Below are positions 1 through 8,947 of a stretch of DNA of 64,000 nucleotides, piece after piece (position 1 is the first letter of the stretch; the number at the start of each line of letters is the position of its first letter). A program made the position numbers and the translations under genes. The notes under the pieces are model-generated. The model did no database searches. It was not told the origin of the DNA and saw only the letters and a list, made by a program, of their open reading frames with translations. The stretch spans positions 682,001-746,000 of the forward strand of contig CAVZUJ010000009.1 of the NCBI GenBank assembly GCA_963778525.1, written 5' to 3'. Source of the stretch: Schlegelella_A sp963778525 (lineage in GTDB: Bacteria > Pseudomonadota > Gammaproteobacteria > Burkholderiales > Burkholderiaceae_C).

Positions 1-2
1 AT

Positions 3-965
3 TCGGTCGGCCAGGCCGTGCGCATCGCCATCGAGTGCGGCGGCCGGCCGGTTCAGCTCGTCTGGTCGCGCGAGGAAGACCTCGGCCACGACTTCTATCG
101 CCCCGCCGGTGTCGCCGTGCTGAGGGCCAGCCTCGGCGCCGATGGCCGGCCGACCGCGCTGCGCGTGACCAGCGCCGGCGATGCCGTGACGCCGCGCTGG
201 ATGGAGCGCGACCTGCCGGCGCTCGCCGGTCCGCTCGACACGCCCGACAAGACGACCAGCGAAGGTCTGTTCGACCAACCCTATGGCATCGCCAACCAGC
301 GCATCGCCGGTGTTGCCACGAGAAGCGGCGTGCCGGTCGGCTACTGGCGCTCGGTCGGCCATTCGCATCACGCCTTCTTCTACGAGTCCTTCGTCGATGA
401 GCTGGCGCACGAAGCCGGGCAGGACCCGCTCGCCTTTCGCCTGGCCCTGCTCGACGACGCTCCGCGCCATCGGGCCGTCCTGCAGCTCGCGGCACAACAT
501 GCCGGCTGGCCCGGCCACGGCACAGCCACCGCGCTGGCGCCGGGGCGAGCCCGTGGCGTCGCGCTGCACGAGAGCTTCGGCAGCATCGTCGCGCAGATCG
601 TCGAAGTCTCGATCGAGGGCGGCCAGCCGCGCGTGCATCGCGTCATCTGCGCCGCCGACGTCGGCACCGTCGTCAACCCCGGCATCGTCGCGCAGCAGAT
701 GGAAAGCGGGATCATCTTCGGGCTCGGGGCGGCGCTTTTCAGCCGCATCGACATCAGGCAGGGCGTCGTCCAGCAGACGAACTTTCCGAGCTATCGCGTC
801 GTGCAGATGGCGCAGTCGCCGGTGATCGAGACCTATCTCGTCGACAGCACCCGGGCGCCCGGCGGCGTCGGCGAGGTCGGCACGCCGCCGCTGGCACCGG
901 CCCTGGCCAACGCCCTGTTCGCCCTGACCGGAAAGCGCCTGCGCGATCTGCCGCTCGTGCTGTGA
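3..965 (+). CDS. Molybdopterin-binding oxidoreductase large subunit, C-terminal part (isoquinoline 1-oxidoreductase beta-like)
   Basis: The reading frame is open from base 3, so the gene starts left of the window and only about the last 320 residues are present. The sequence matches the C-terminal part of the xanthine dehydrogenase / isoquinoline 1-oxidoreductase beta family, which holds the molybdenum cofactor and hydroxylates aromatic heterocycles or aldehydes. The segment GHSHHAFFYESFVDEL and the late GGVGEVGTPPLAPA block are typical; the Glu of GVGE is the expected active-site base near molybdenum. Small 2Fe-2S and FAD subunits would lie upstream, outside the window. The substrate cannot be told from this fragment. 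It ends 22 bases from the convergent histidine kinase gene. Confidence 0.85.
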   Translation, partial: SVGQAVRIAIECGGRPVQLVWSREEDLGHDFYRPAGVAVLRASLGADGRPTALRVTSAGDAVTPRWMERDLPALAGPLDTPDKTTSEGLFDQPYGIANQRIAGVATRSGVPVGYWRSVGHSHHAFFYESFVDELAHEAGQDPLAFRLALLDDAPRHRAVLQLAAQHAGWPGHGTATALAPGRARGVALHESFGSIVAQIVEVSIEGGQPRVHRVICAADVGTVVNPGIVAQQMESGIIFGLGAALFSRIDIRQGVVQQTNFPSYRVVQMAQSPVIETYLVDSTRAPGGVGEVGTPPLAPALANALFALTGKRLRDLPLVL

Positions 966-987
966 GGCCCGCGCCCGGCGAGCGCGA

Positions 988-3900
988 TCATGCGCGCTCG
1001 TCGCCGTGCGCCGAGTCGACCGCTTCCCTGCGGACGTGACGGGCCAGGGTCCGGCGCAGTTTGGGCGCGTCGATCGGCTTGGTGAGGAAGTCGTTCATGC
1101 CCGCGGCCAGGGCCAGGTCGCGCTCTGAGACGAGCGCGGCGGCGGTCAAGGCGATGATCGGCAGCGTCTCGGCATCCCAGGTCTTGCGCAGCTCGACGGT
1201 CGCCTCGTGGCCGCTCATCAACGGCATCTGCACGTCCATGAGCACGAGGTCGAAGGGCTTGGCGCGGGCCGCGGCCTCGTGCACCGCTGCGATTGCGCTG
1301 CGACCGTCGCGCGCTTCGCTCACCTCGACGCCCCATTGCGCCAGCGTGGCGGCGGCGATCATCATGTTGACGGGGTTGTCCTCGACGAGCAGGACGCGGG
1401 CATCCTTCAGCCGGGCCGCGTCGCCGCTGTCGTTCGACAGCAGCTCGCCCTGCAGCATCGCCGGTGCCAGCGGCAGATCGGCCCAGAACGTGCTGCCCTC
1501 GCCGAACCGGCTTTCGACACCCACCTGACCGCCCATGAGCTCAGCCAGCTGCCGACAGATCGACAAGCCCAGGCCGGTGCCGCCGAAGCGCCGCGTCGTC
1601 GAGGCGTCGCCCTGCGAGAACGGCTGAAACAGCAGGCGCAACAGGTCGGGCTCGATGCCGACGCCGCGATCGATCACGGCCAGCCTGATGTGGCCGGCCT
1701 CGCCTGCCGTCGCTTCGATGCGGATGCTGCCGTCGGCAGTGAACTTGATGGCGTTCGCGATGAAGTTTCCGACGATCTGGCGAAGGCGGATCGGATCGCC
1801 CATGACGACGGTGGCGAGCCCGGGGTCGAGGGCCAGATCGAGGCTCAGCCCCTTGGCCTCGGCCGAAGGGCGATACGAGGCCTGTACCGCAGCCAGCAGG
1901 GCAGGCAGGTCGAACGCGCTCAGCTCGATCGTGAACTTGCCGGCCTCGATCTTCGAGAAGTCGAGGATGTCGGAAAGAATCCCTTCGAGGCCTTGCGCGC
2001 TGGCCAGGATCTGCTCGAGGTAGTGGGTGCGGGTCGCGGCCTCGATGTTCTCGCCGAGGGCCAGCCGGGCCAGGCCGAGCAGCGCGTTGAGCGGCGTGCG
2101 GATCTCATGGCTGGTGTTGGCGAGGAACGCGCTCTTGGCGCGGCTCGCCGCCTCGGCGGCATCGCGTGCCGCCGCCAGTGCGGCATCAAGCCGGCGCCGC
2201 TCGGTGACGTCGTCGGCGATCCAGGTCGTGCCGCCTTCGCGCGGATTCACCGGGTCGACGGCCTCGCCGAGCAGGCGGCACCAGAACCGGCTGCCGTCCT
2301 TTCTTCTCATCTCGCGCTCGATCTCGAAGGGCTGGCCCTGCGATAGCAGCGGGCTGGCGATGCGGCTGATCTCGGCGTAGTCGTCGGCGTCGAGCCAGAT
2401 CGTTGCGCCGGGCTGGCCGATCAGGCCACCGGCCGGCCAGCCGAAGATCGCCTCGAAGCGCGCATTCGCATGGACGAAGTGGCGATCGCGGGTCAAGGCG
2501 ATGCCGATCGAGGCCCGCTCGAAGATCGCGGCATGCTCGAGACGGGTCTGCTCCGACGCCGTCACGTCGCGCGCGTTGACCACCATGTAGCTGCGCCCGT
2601 CCATCTTGAAGCGGGCTGCCGAAATGCGCACCGAGGCGACGCGGCCGGAGCGCGTCGCCACCTGGGCCGGCATCTCGGCGACGCGGCCGTCGCGTTCCAT
2701 CGCGACGCGCAAGCGCTCGCGATCGTTGAGGTCGTGCCACAGCCCGAGCTCGGTCGCGGTGCGACCGACGACTTCCGCTTCGGAGAGTCCGGTCAGCTGC
2801 AGGAACGCGGCATTGACCATCGTGTAGCGGCCGCTCTTGATTTCCGACAGGCCGATGCAGTCGGGACTGGTGGCGAAGAGATGCGAAAGCATCGCCTCCG
2901 AGCGGCGCAGCGCCGCCTCGGCGGCGAGGCGCGCCGAGATGTCGAACATGATCGTGAGCGTTGCCGGCCCGCCCGCGGTGTCGACGCGGACGCCGGTGGC
3001 CTGCACGTTGATTCGTTTGCCGTCGATGCGCTGGGCCTGGAAGTCGCTGACCGGCACGCCGTCGCCGATGCTCGTGCGTTCGAGCAAAGCGATCCGTTCC
3101 TCGACCCGCTGTCGCGATTCGCCCTCGGGATGCAGATCGACTGCGCGGGTGCCGCGCATCGCTTCCGCGTCGGCGAAGCCGAACAGGCGCGCCGCCGAGG
3201 GATTGGCGTCGAAGATGACGCCGTGCCGGTGCAGGAAGAAGGGCGACGGTGAGCGCTCGAAGAGCTCGCGATAGCGGGTCTCGCTGGCGGCAAAGGCGCG
3301 CTGGGTGCGAATCTCGTCGGTGACGTCGCGGCCGACGCCCCAGTAGCCGTCGAACACGCCTTCGGGCGTGAAGCGCGGCTTGCCGCTGACGCTGTGCACG
3401 CGGGGCCGGCCGTCGATGGCGCGGCCGCGCACGATGAGCCCGGTGAACGGCCGACGCGCTTCGAGGTCGGCGCGATGCGCATCGAGTTGAGCCTCGCTCA
3501 TGCCGGTCTCGGCGAGGTCCCATGGGGTGTTGCCGATGCGCAGTCCGACGAGCGCGGGGTCCATGCGCTGGCTCGGGTCGACGAGGCGGGTGAAGCGGTA
3601 GTCGCGGTCCTGCTCCCAGTACCAGTCGGCGGCCAGGCGCAACAGGTCGTTGGCCTGGCGCGCGCGTTCTTCCGCCGCAGCGATGTAGTGCGCGATCACG
3701 CGCGCCGTCAGCGTGCCAGCCGCCAGGCCGCTGGCGACGACGAGACAGCGCAGCAGCAGCATCAGCACAGCGTCCTGGGTGACGCCTTCGGCAACGCCCG
3801 GAGAGCGGGTCTCGACGACGGCGATGAACAGGATCTCGACGACGGCGAAGGTCGCCATCGCGATACCGGCGCGCAGGCTCGAAACCGCAGCCGTGACACA

Positions 3901-4254
3901 GACGACGAGGGCGAGCACACCAAGCGCCGGGTCGCGCATGCCGCCGTGCAGCGTCACGGCAGCTGCGCCAGTCAGCAGCATCGCGCCGATCGCGGCGGCG
4001 TGCAGCGAGGTGCGCAGCGCTGCGACCTGGGGCGCGGAACGGCTGCAGGCCCAGGTCGCGAGGGAGGCGTAGAGCACCAGGCTGGCGACGAGGGCGGCGC
4101 GCGCCGCCCCGGTCAGCGTCGGCGCCGAGAAGGCGACGATCGCCGCCGCGCCGAGCGAAGTCGCCGCGGCGCTGAGGAAGCAGGCGCGCGCGATGATCCG
4201 GAACGCCGTATCGGGCAGCGCCGAGCCGATGACGAGCGGCGCGGCCGCCTGCAT
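988..4254 (-). CDS. Membrane hybrid sensor histidine kinase with four PAS domains and a receiver domain
   Basis: A hybrid two-component sensor of about 1088 residues. Residues 10-200 form several hydrophobic helices, followed by about four PAS/PAC repeats (roughly 220-690), a HisKA domain with the phospho-acceptor in SHEIRTPLNALLG (about 715), an HATPase domain with N box NFIANAIKF and G box FGGTGLGLS, and a C-terminal receiver (about 950-1075) with the phospho-Asp in LVLMDVQMP and Lys in FLTKPID. The signal sensed is unknown. The ATG at 4254 lies 17 bases after the pyrF stop; the open frame continues upstream but only as a shadow of pyrF, so I reject longer starts. No separate response regulator or HPt protein is adjacent. 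It appears to be the last gene of a purB-pyrF-kinase run. Confidence 0.9.
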   Translation of the reverse strand: MQAAAPLVIGSALPDTAFRIIARACFLSAAATSLGAAAIVAFSAPTLTGAARAALVASLVLYASLATWACSRSAPQVAALRTSLHAAAIGAMLLTGAAAVTLHGGMRDPALGVLALVVCVTAAVSSLRAGIAMATFAVVEILFIAVVETRSPGVAEGVTQDAVLMLLLRCLVVASGLAAGTLTARVIAHYIAAAEERARQANDLLRLAADWYWEQDRDYRFTRLVDPSQRMDPALVGLRIGNTPWDLAETGMSEAQLDAHRADLEARRPFTGLIVRGRAIDGRPRVHSVSGKPRFTPEGVFDGYWGVGRDVTDEIRTQRAFAASETRYRELFERSPSPFFLHRHGVIFDANPSAARLFGFADAEAMRGTRAVDLHPEGESRQRVEERIALLERTSIGDGVPVSDFQAQRIDGKRINVQATGVRVDTAGGPATLTIMFDISARLAAEAALRRSEAMLSHLFATSPDCIGLSEIKSGRYTMVNAAFLQLTGLSEAEVVGRTATELGLWHDLNDRERLRVAMERDGRVAEMPAQVATRSGRVASVRISAARFKMDGRSYMVVNARDVTASEQTRLEHAAIFERASIGIALTRDRHFVHANARFEAIFGWPAGGLIGQPGATIWLDADDYAEISRIASPLLSQGQPFEIEREMRRKDGSRFWCRLLGEAVDPVNPREGGTTWIADDVTERRRLDAALAAARDAAEAASRAKSAFLANTSHEIRTPLNALLGLARLALGENIEAATRTHYLEQILASAQGLEGILSDILDFSKIEAGKFTIELSAFDLPALLAAVQASYRPSAEAKGLSLDLALDPGLATVVMGDPIRLRQIVGNFIANAIKFTADGSIRIEATAGEAGHIRLAVIDRGVGIEPDLLRLLFQPFSQGDASTTRRFGGTGLGLSICRQLAELMGGQVGVESRFGEGSTFWADLPLAPAMLQGELLSNDSGDAARLKDARVLLVEDNPVNMMIAAATLAQWGVEVSEARDGRSAIAAVHEAAARAKPFDLVLMDVQMPLMSGHEATVELRKTWDAETLPIIALTAAALVSERDLALAAGMNDFLTKPIDAPKLRRTLARHVRREAVDSAHGDERA

Positions 4255-4271
4255 GCTTGCCGACCCGCGCT

Positions 4272-5120
4272 TCACGGGTCGATGCTGCTGCGTGCCGCCG
4301 CGAGGTCGGCGCGCGTCGCTTCGGCAGCGCGACGCACGGCCGTGCCGAAGTCGCCCGCCTGCGTGTCGCTCGGATAGAGCACCGCGCGCGACGAGCTGAC
4401 GATGATCGGCCCGCTGCTGTCGGTGCCGGTGCCGCGCCAGCCGGCTCGCACGGTGGCCGCGGCGTCTCCGCCCTGCGCGCCGATCCCGGGAATGAGCAGG
4501 GGCAGGTGTGGCGCGAGCTCGCGCACGCGGCCGATCTCGGCCGGATACGTCGCGCCGACGACGAGGCCGATCTGGCCGCCTTCGTTCCATGCGCCGGAGG
4601 CGAGCCGGGCGATGTGCTCGTAGAGCGGCTCGCCCGAGGCCAGACGCTGCTCCTGCAGATCGGCGCCACCGGGATTCGAGGTTCGGCAGAGCAGGATCGC
4701 GCCCTTGCCTTGGTAACGCAGATAGGGTTCGATCGAATCGAAGCCGAGAAAGGGCGACAGCGTGACCGCGTCGGCCCCGTAGCGGTCGAAGACCTCGCGC
4801 GCGTAGTGCTCCGCGGTCGGGCCGATGTCGCCGCGCTTGGCGTCGAGGATCACCGGCACGGCGGGGGCCGTGCGGTGGATGTAGGCGATCAGCCGCTCGA
4901 GCTGCTCTTCGGCTCGGTGCGCGGCGAAATAGGCGATTTGCGGCTTGAAGGCGATGACCAGGTCGCGCGTGACGTCGACGACGCGACTGCAGAAATCGAA
5001 GATGCGCGAGGCATCGCCGCGCATCTCGCCGGGAAAGCGCGCCGGGTCCGGATCGAGGCCGACGCAGAGCATCGAACGGTTGGCGCGCTCGGCGCCGGCG
5101 AGCATGCCGACGAAGCTCAT
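4272..5120 (-). CDS. pyrF: Orotidine 5'-phosphate decarboxylase
   Basis: A 282-residue enzyme that decarboxylates OMP to UMP, the last step of pyrimidine synthesis. The catalytic signature LDAKRGDIGPTAEHYA (Lys/Asp triad) is intact, and the length fits the longer PyrF subfamily found in betaproteobacteria and actinobacteria rather than the roughly 230-residue E. coli type. The start ATG overlaps the purB stop as ATGA (5117-5120), so translation is probably coupled. The gene joins one pyrimidine and one purine step in a single operon. In many relatives pyrF sits next to pncC instead; here it does not. Confidence 0.95.
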   Translation of the reverse strand: MSFVGMLAGAERANRSMLCVGLDPDPARFPGEMRGDASRIFDFCSRVVDVTRDLVIAFKPQIAYFAAHRAEEQLERLIAYIHRTAPAVPVILDAKRGDIGPTAEHYAREVFDRYGADAVTLSPFLGFDSIEPYLRYQGKGAILLCRTSNPGGADLQEQRLASGEPLYEHIARLASGAWNEGGQIGLVVGATYPAEIGRVRELAPHLPLLIPGIGAQGGDAAATVRAGWRGTGTDSSGPIIVSSSRAVLYPSDTQAGDFGTAVRRAAEATRADLAAARSSIDP

Positions 5121-6505
5121 CGGCGATCGGAGCGCGCGCTGATCCGGACGGCGAGCTCGGCCGCGATGCCGGTGTAGCTGCGCGGCGTCAGCGCGAGCAG
5201 GCGCTCGCGCTCTTCGGGCGGAATCGCAAGAGCCCGGATGAACGCGTGCAGGCCGGCCCGGGTGATGGCCTTGCCCCGCGTCAGCTCCTTCAGTTGCTCG
5301 TACGGGTTGGCGATTCCGTATCGGCGCATCACCGTCTGCACCGGCTCGGCCAGCACTTCCCAGGCATCGTCGAGATCGGCGTCGATCGTCGCCGGATTGA
5401 CCGCCAGCTTGGCCATGCCGCGCGCCAGCGAGTCGTAGCCGAGCAAGGTGTGGCCGAAGGCGACGCCCATGTTGCGCAGCACGGTGCTGTCGGTCAGGTC
5501 GCGCTGGAAGCGCGAGATCGGCAGCTTGTCGCTCATGTGCGCGAGCAGCGCATTGGCGATCCCGAAGTTGCCCTCGCCGTTCTCGAAGTCGATCGGATTG
5601 ACCTTGTGCGGCATGGTGCTGGAGCCGATTTCGCCGGCCACGGTCTTTTGCGAGAAGTAGCCGAGGCTGATGTAGCCCCAGGCATCGCGCGACCAGTCGA
5701 TCAGGATCGTGTTGCAGCGCCGGACGGCGTCGAACAGCTCGGCCATCGCGTCGTGCGGCTCGATCTGCGTCGTGTGGGTGTTGAAGGCCAGGCCCAAGCG
5801 CGCCTCGACGACGCGGCGGGCGAAGGCTTCCCAGTCGAAGCCGGGATAGGCGGCGACGTGAGCGTTGTAGTTGCCGACCGCGCCATTCATCTTCGCGAAC
5901 AGGCGGACCGCGGCGATGCCGTCGCGTGCCCGGCCCAGCCGCAGCGCGACGTTGGCGATCTCCTTGCCGAGTGTCGTCGGGCTCGCCGTCTGGCCGTGCG
6001 TGCGTGACAGCATGGGCTGTGCCGCCAGTTCGGCAGCGCGCGCGGCGAGCGTGGCGACGAGGCCATCGAGCGCCGGCAACAGCACGTCGCGGCGCGCGGC
6101 TTCGAGCATCAGCCCGTGGCTGGTGTTGTTGATGTCCTCGCTGGTGCAGGCGAAGTGCAGAAAGCCCGCCTTCGCCGCCAACTCGGCGTTGCCGCCGATC
6201 CGCTCGACGAGCCAGTATTCGACCGCCTTGACGTCGTGGTTGGTGGTGCGCTCGATCGCCTTGACCGCTTCCGCGTCGGCCTCGGCGAAGCGCTCGACCA
6301 GACCACGCAGAGTCGCCTTTGCACCGTCGCTCAAAGGCTCGAATTCAGCGAGCCCGGCCTCCGACAAGGCGATGAACCATTCGACCTCGACCTGGACGCG
6401 GCGGTGAATGAGCCCGAATTCCGAGAGCAGGGGCCGCAGCTTGTCGAGCTTGGCGGAGTAGCGGCCGTCAAGCGGCGACAGGGCGGTGAGCGGCGAGGCG
6501 GGCAT
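5117..6505 (-). CDS. purB: Adenylosuccinate lyase
   Basis: Fumarase-superfamily enzyme that splits SAICAR and adenylosuccinate, releasing fumarate, in purine synthesis. The N-terminus LTALSPLDGRYSAKLDKL aligns well with E. coli PurB, and the signature GSSTMPHKVNPIDFE containing the mobile catalytic serine loop is intact. I choose the ATG at 6505 (462 residues) because it places the conserved LSPLDGRY block about where it sits in E. coli; an in-frame ATG at 6535 would add ten unconserved residues. No clear Shine-Dalgarno sequence precedes either. The stop overlaps the pyrF start by four bases. Confidence 0.95.
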   Translation of the reverse strand: MPASPLTALSPLDGRYSAKLDKLRPLLSEFGLIHRRVQVEVEWFIALSEAGLAEFEPLSDGAKATLRGLVERFAEADAEAVKAIERTTNHDVKAVEYWLVERIGGNAELAAKAGFLHFACTSEDINNTSHGLMLEAARRDVLLPALDGLVATLAARAAELAAQPMLSRTHGQTASPTTLGKEIANVALRLGRARDGIAAVRLFAKMNGAVGNYNAHVAAYPGFDWEAFARRVVEARLGLAFNTHTTQIEPHDAMAELFDAVRRCNTILIDWSRDAWGYISLGYFSQKTVAGEIGSSTMPHKVNPIDFENGEGNFGIANALLAHMSDKLPISRFQRDLTDSTVLRNMGVAFGHTLLGYDSLARGMAKLAVNPATIDADLDDAWEVLAEPVQTVMRRYGIANPYEQLKELTRGKAITRAGLHAFIRALAIPPEERERLLALTPRSYTGIAAELAVRISARSDRR

Positions 6506-6621
6506 CGGCAGCGAGCGGGCAGGCAAGCCCGGCATTATCGGCTGCGCCTAGAATGAATTCGACGCCGCCGGACCGGATGCAGCGGGTCACCCGCAACGCG
6601 ACGAAGGCAGCGCAGTCCCTT

Positions 6622-7236
6622 ATGAAACTGATCGGTTCCCTGACGAGCCCCTACGTGCGCAAGGTGCGCATCGTGATGGCGGAAAAAAAGCTCGACTACC
6701 AGTTCGAGCAGGAAGACGTCTGGGGCAACGACGACATCCTGGAATCGAACCCGCTCGGCAAGGTGCCGTGCCTGGTCATGGAAGGCGGCGAGGCGGTGTT
6801 CGACTCGCGCGTCATCGTCGAATACCTCGATGCCCGCTCGCCGCTCGCCCGCTTGATCCCGGAGCCGAACCGGGAGCGCACCGAGGTGCGCACGTGGGAA
6901 GCGCTGGCCGACGGCATCCTCGACGCGGCGATCCTGGCTCGTCTCGAGGCGAGCTGGCCGAAGCGCACCGCCGAACAGCGCAGCCAGGCCTGGATCGACC
7001 GCCAGCTCAGCCGGGTCGACGCGGCGCTCGAAGCGATCGCCACCGGCCTGGCCGACAAGCCGTGGTGCACCGGCATCCACATGACCCTTGCCGACATCGC
7101 GGTGGGCTGTGCCCTGGCCTATCTCTCGTTCCGCTTTCCGCAGATCGCCTGGCGCGAAAAGAATCCGAACCTCGGCCGACTCGCCGACAAGCTGAACGCG
7201 CGCCAGAGCTTCATCGATTCGGCACCGCCGGCCTGA
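6622..7236 (+). CDS. Glutathione S-transferase family protein
   Basis: A 204-residue cytosolic glutathione transferase. The N-terminal thioredoxin-like domain starts with MKLIGSLTSPYVRKVRIV, with the glutathione-binding NPLGKVPCLV loop and the DSRVIVEYLD segment; a helical C-terminal domain follows. The closest family type appears to be the YibF-like bacterial class. The start at 6622 is chosen because the thioredoxin fold begins exactly there; 23 further in-frame upstream codons from 6553 look non-conserved. It is transcribed away from purB and converges with the glutamate-synthase-like gene. Substrate unknown; likely detoxification or stress related. Confidence 0.88.
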   Translation: MKLIGSLTSPYVRKVRIVMAEKKLDYQFEQEDVWGNDDILESNPLGKVPCLVMEGGEAVFDSRVIVEYLDARSPLARLIPEPNRERTEVRTWEALADGILDAAILARLEASWPKRTAEQRSQAWIDRQLSRVDAALEAIATGLADKPWCTGIHMTLADIAVGCALAYLSFRFPQIAWREKNPNLGRLADKLNARQSFIDSAPPA

Positions 7237-7243
7237 CCGTCGG

Positions 7244-8872
7244 CTACACCGGCGTTGCCGTAAAGCTCGTCGCGCTGGCCATCGGCCAGTAGGTACGAAA
7301 GATCTGCTGCTCGGACCTGCCTTCGAGCAGCTCGCCGCGCTGCACGAACGGCAGCAGGTTGGCGAGCAGCTTGACCCCGTGCTCGGAGTTGCGCCGCACG
7401 ATGTGCGAGGCACTGATCTCGCTCGGGTGGCGCAGGCCCGCCGCCTGCACGAGCTCCTTCAGCGCCATCAGCGTGTGCTGGTGGAAGTGATAGACGCGAT
7501 CGGCCTTCGTCGCCGGGTCGAGCGCCTTCTGGCGCCGCGGATCCTGCGTCGTCACGCCGGTCGGGCAACTGCCGGTGTGGCAGGTCTGGGCCTGGATGCA
7601 GCCGAGCGCGAACATGAAGCCGCGCGCCGCATTGCACCAGTCGGCGCCGAGTGCCAGCATGCGCGCGATGTCGAAGGCGCTCACGACCTTGCCGGCGCAG
7701 CCGATCCTGATCTTGTCGCGCAGGTCGAGACCGACCAGCGTGTTGTGCACCAGCAGCAGGCCCTCCTGCAGCGGCGATCCGACGTGATCGGTGAATTCGA
7801 GCGGTGCCGCGCCGGTGCCGCCCTCGGCGCCGTCGACGACGATGAAGTCGGGCAGGATGCCGGTTTCCTGCATGGCCTTGGCGATGCCGAACCATTCCCA
7901 CGGATGGCCGATGCAGAGCTTGAAACCGGTCGGCTTGCCGCCCGAGAGCGTTCGCAGCCGCTCGACGAACTGCATCATCTCGATCGGCGTCCTGAAGGCG
8001 CTGTGCGATGCCGGCGAGACGCAATCGACCCAGGGCTGGACGCCGCGTGCCTCGGCGATCTCGAGGGTCACCTTCGGTCCGGGCAAGACGCCGCCATGGC
8101 CGGGCTTGGCTCCCTGCGAGAGCTTGATCTCGATCATCTTCACCTGCGGGTCGAGCGCGTTCGCGGTGAAGGCTTCCTCGCAGAACGAGCCGTCGGCGTT
8201 GCAGCACCCGAAGTAGCCCGAGCCGACTTCCCAGATCAGGTCACCGCCGTTGACCCGGTGATGCCGGCTGATCGAGCCCTCGCCGGTGTCGTGCGCGAAG
8301 TTGCCGCGCTTGGCCCCGGCGTTGAGCGCCAGGATCGCGTTCGCTGAAAGGGCGCCGAAGCTCATCGCCGAGATGTTGAAGAGGCTGGCGCTGTAGGGCT
8401 GGGCGCGGGTCGGGCCGACGGTGATGCGAAAGTCGTGCGTCTCCAGCACCGTCGGCTGCAACGAGTGGTTGATCCACTCGTAGCCGATGCCGGCGACATT
8501 GATCTGCGTGCCGAACGGTCGCTTGTCGGAGTCGCCCTTTGCGCGCTGGTAAACGAGCGAGCGTTGCTGGCGCGAGAAGGGCGCCGATTCGTTGTCTCCC
8601 TCGATGAAGTACTGGCGCATCTCCGGGCGGATGAACTCGAACAGGAAGCGCAGGTGGCCGATCACCGGGTAGTTGCGCAGGATCGAGTGGCGGGTCTGCT
8701 GCGTGTCGCGAATGCCGAGCAGGACCAGAAGCAGAAAGACGATGGCGGGCCAGAGATCCGTGCCCATGCGGGCCCAGGCGTACGAGCTCACGGCCAGGCC
8801 GAGCAGGCACACTGCCCAGGCCGAGTAGCGGATCGGAAAATACGGGTCGAGCCGACTGATCCACGCGAACAT
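7244..8872 (-). CDS. FMN-binding glutamate synthase family protein, membrane-anchored
   Basis: A 542-residue protein with two N-terminal hydrophobic segments (about residues 15-55) followed by a glutamate-synthase alpha-like TIM barrel that binds FMN. Diagnostic stretches are GAKPGHGGVLPGPKVT, the glycine-rich DGAEGGTGAAPLEF, and the cysteine cluster CHTGSCPTGVTTQ that in GltB-type proteins belongs to the Fe-S/FMN site. It lacks the glutaminase domain and the NADPH subunit, so it is not a classical GOGAT. This family is widespread in proteobacteria but its reaction is not established. It stands alone, convergent with the glutathione transferase. Confidence 0.88.
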   Translation of the reverse strand: MFAWISRLDPYFPIRYSAWAVCLLGLAVSSYAWARMGTDLWPAIVFLLLVLLGIRDTQQTRHSILRNYPVIGHLRFLFEFIRPEMRQYFIEGDNESAPFSRQQRSLVYQRAKGDSDKRPFGTQINVAGIGYEWINHSLQPTVLETHDFRITVGPTRAQPYSASLFNISAMSFGALSANAILALNAGAKRGNFAHDTGEGSISRHHRVNGGDLIWEVGSGYFGCCNADGSFCEEAFTANALDPQVKMIEIKLSQGAKPGHGGVLPGPKVTLEIAEARGVQPWVDCVSPASHSAFRTPIEMMQFVERLRTLSGGKPTGFKLCIGHPWEWFGIAKAMQETGILPDFIVVDGAEGGTGAAPLEFTDHVGSPLQEGLLLVHNTLVGLDLRDKIRIGCAGKVVSAFDIARMLALGADWCNAARGFMFALGCIQAQTCHTGSCPTGVTTQDPRRQKALDPATKADRVYHFHQHTLMALKELVQAAGLRHPSEISASHIVRRNSEHGVKLLANLLPFVQRGELLEGRSEQQIFRTYWPMASATSFTATPV

Positions 8873-8947
8873 GGGCGCTCCTTCCTCGAGGTGGCGCGAT
8901 GGTAGACCCGCCCTTCGGCCGAGGGCACGTGGAAAGCGTGACTTGCG

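Noticed and set aside
4255..4590. Upstream extension of the histidine kinase
   Set aside because: Overlaps pyrF and reads as an arginine-rich shadow; membrane domain starts at 4254.
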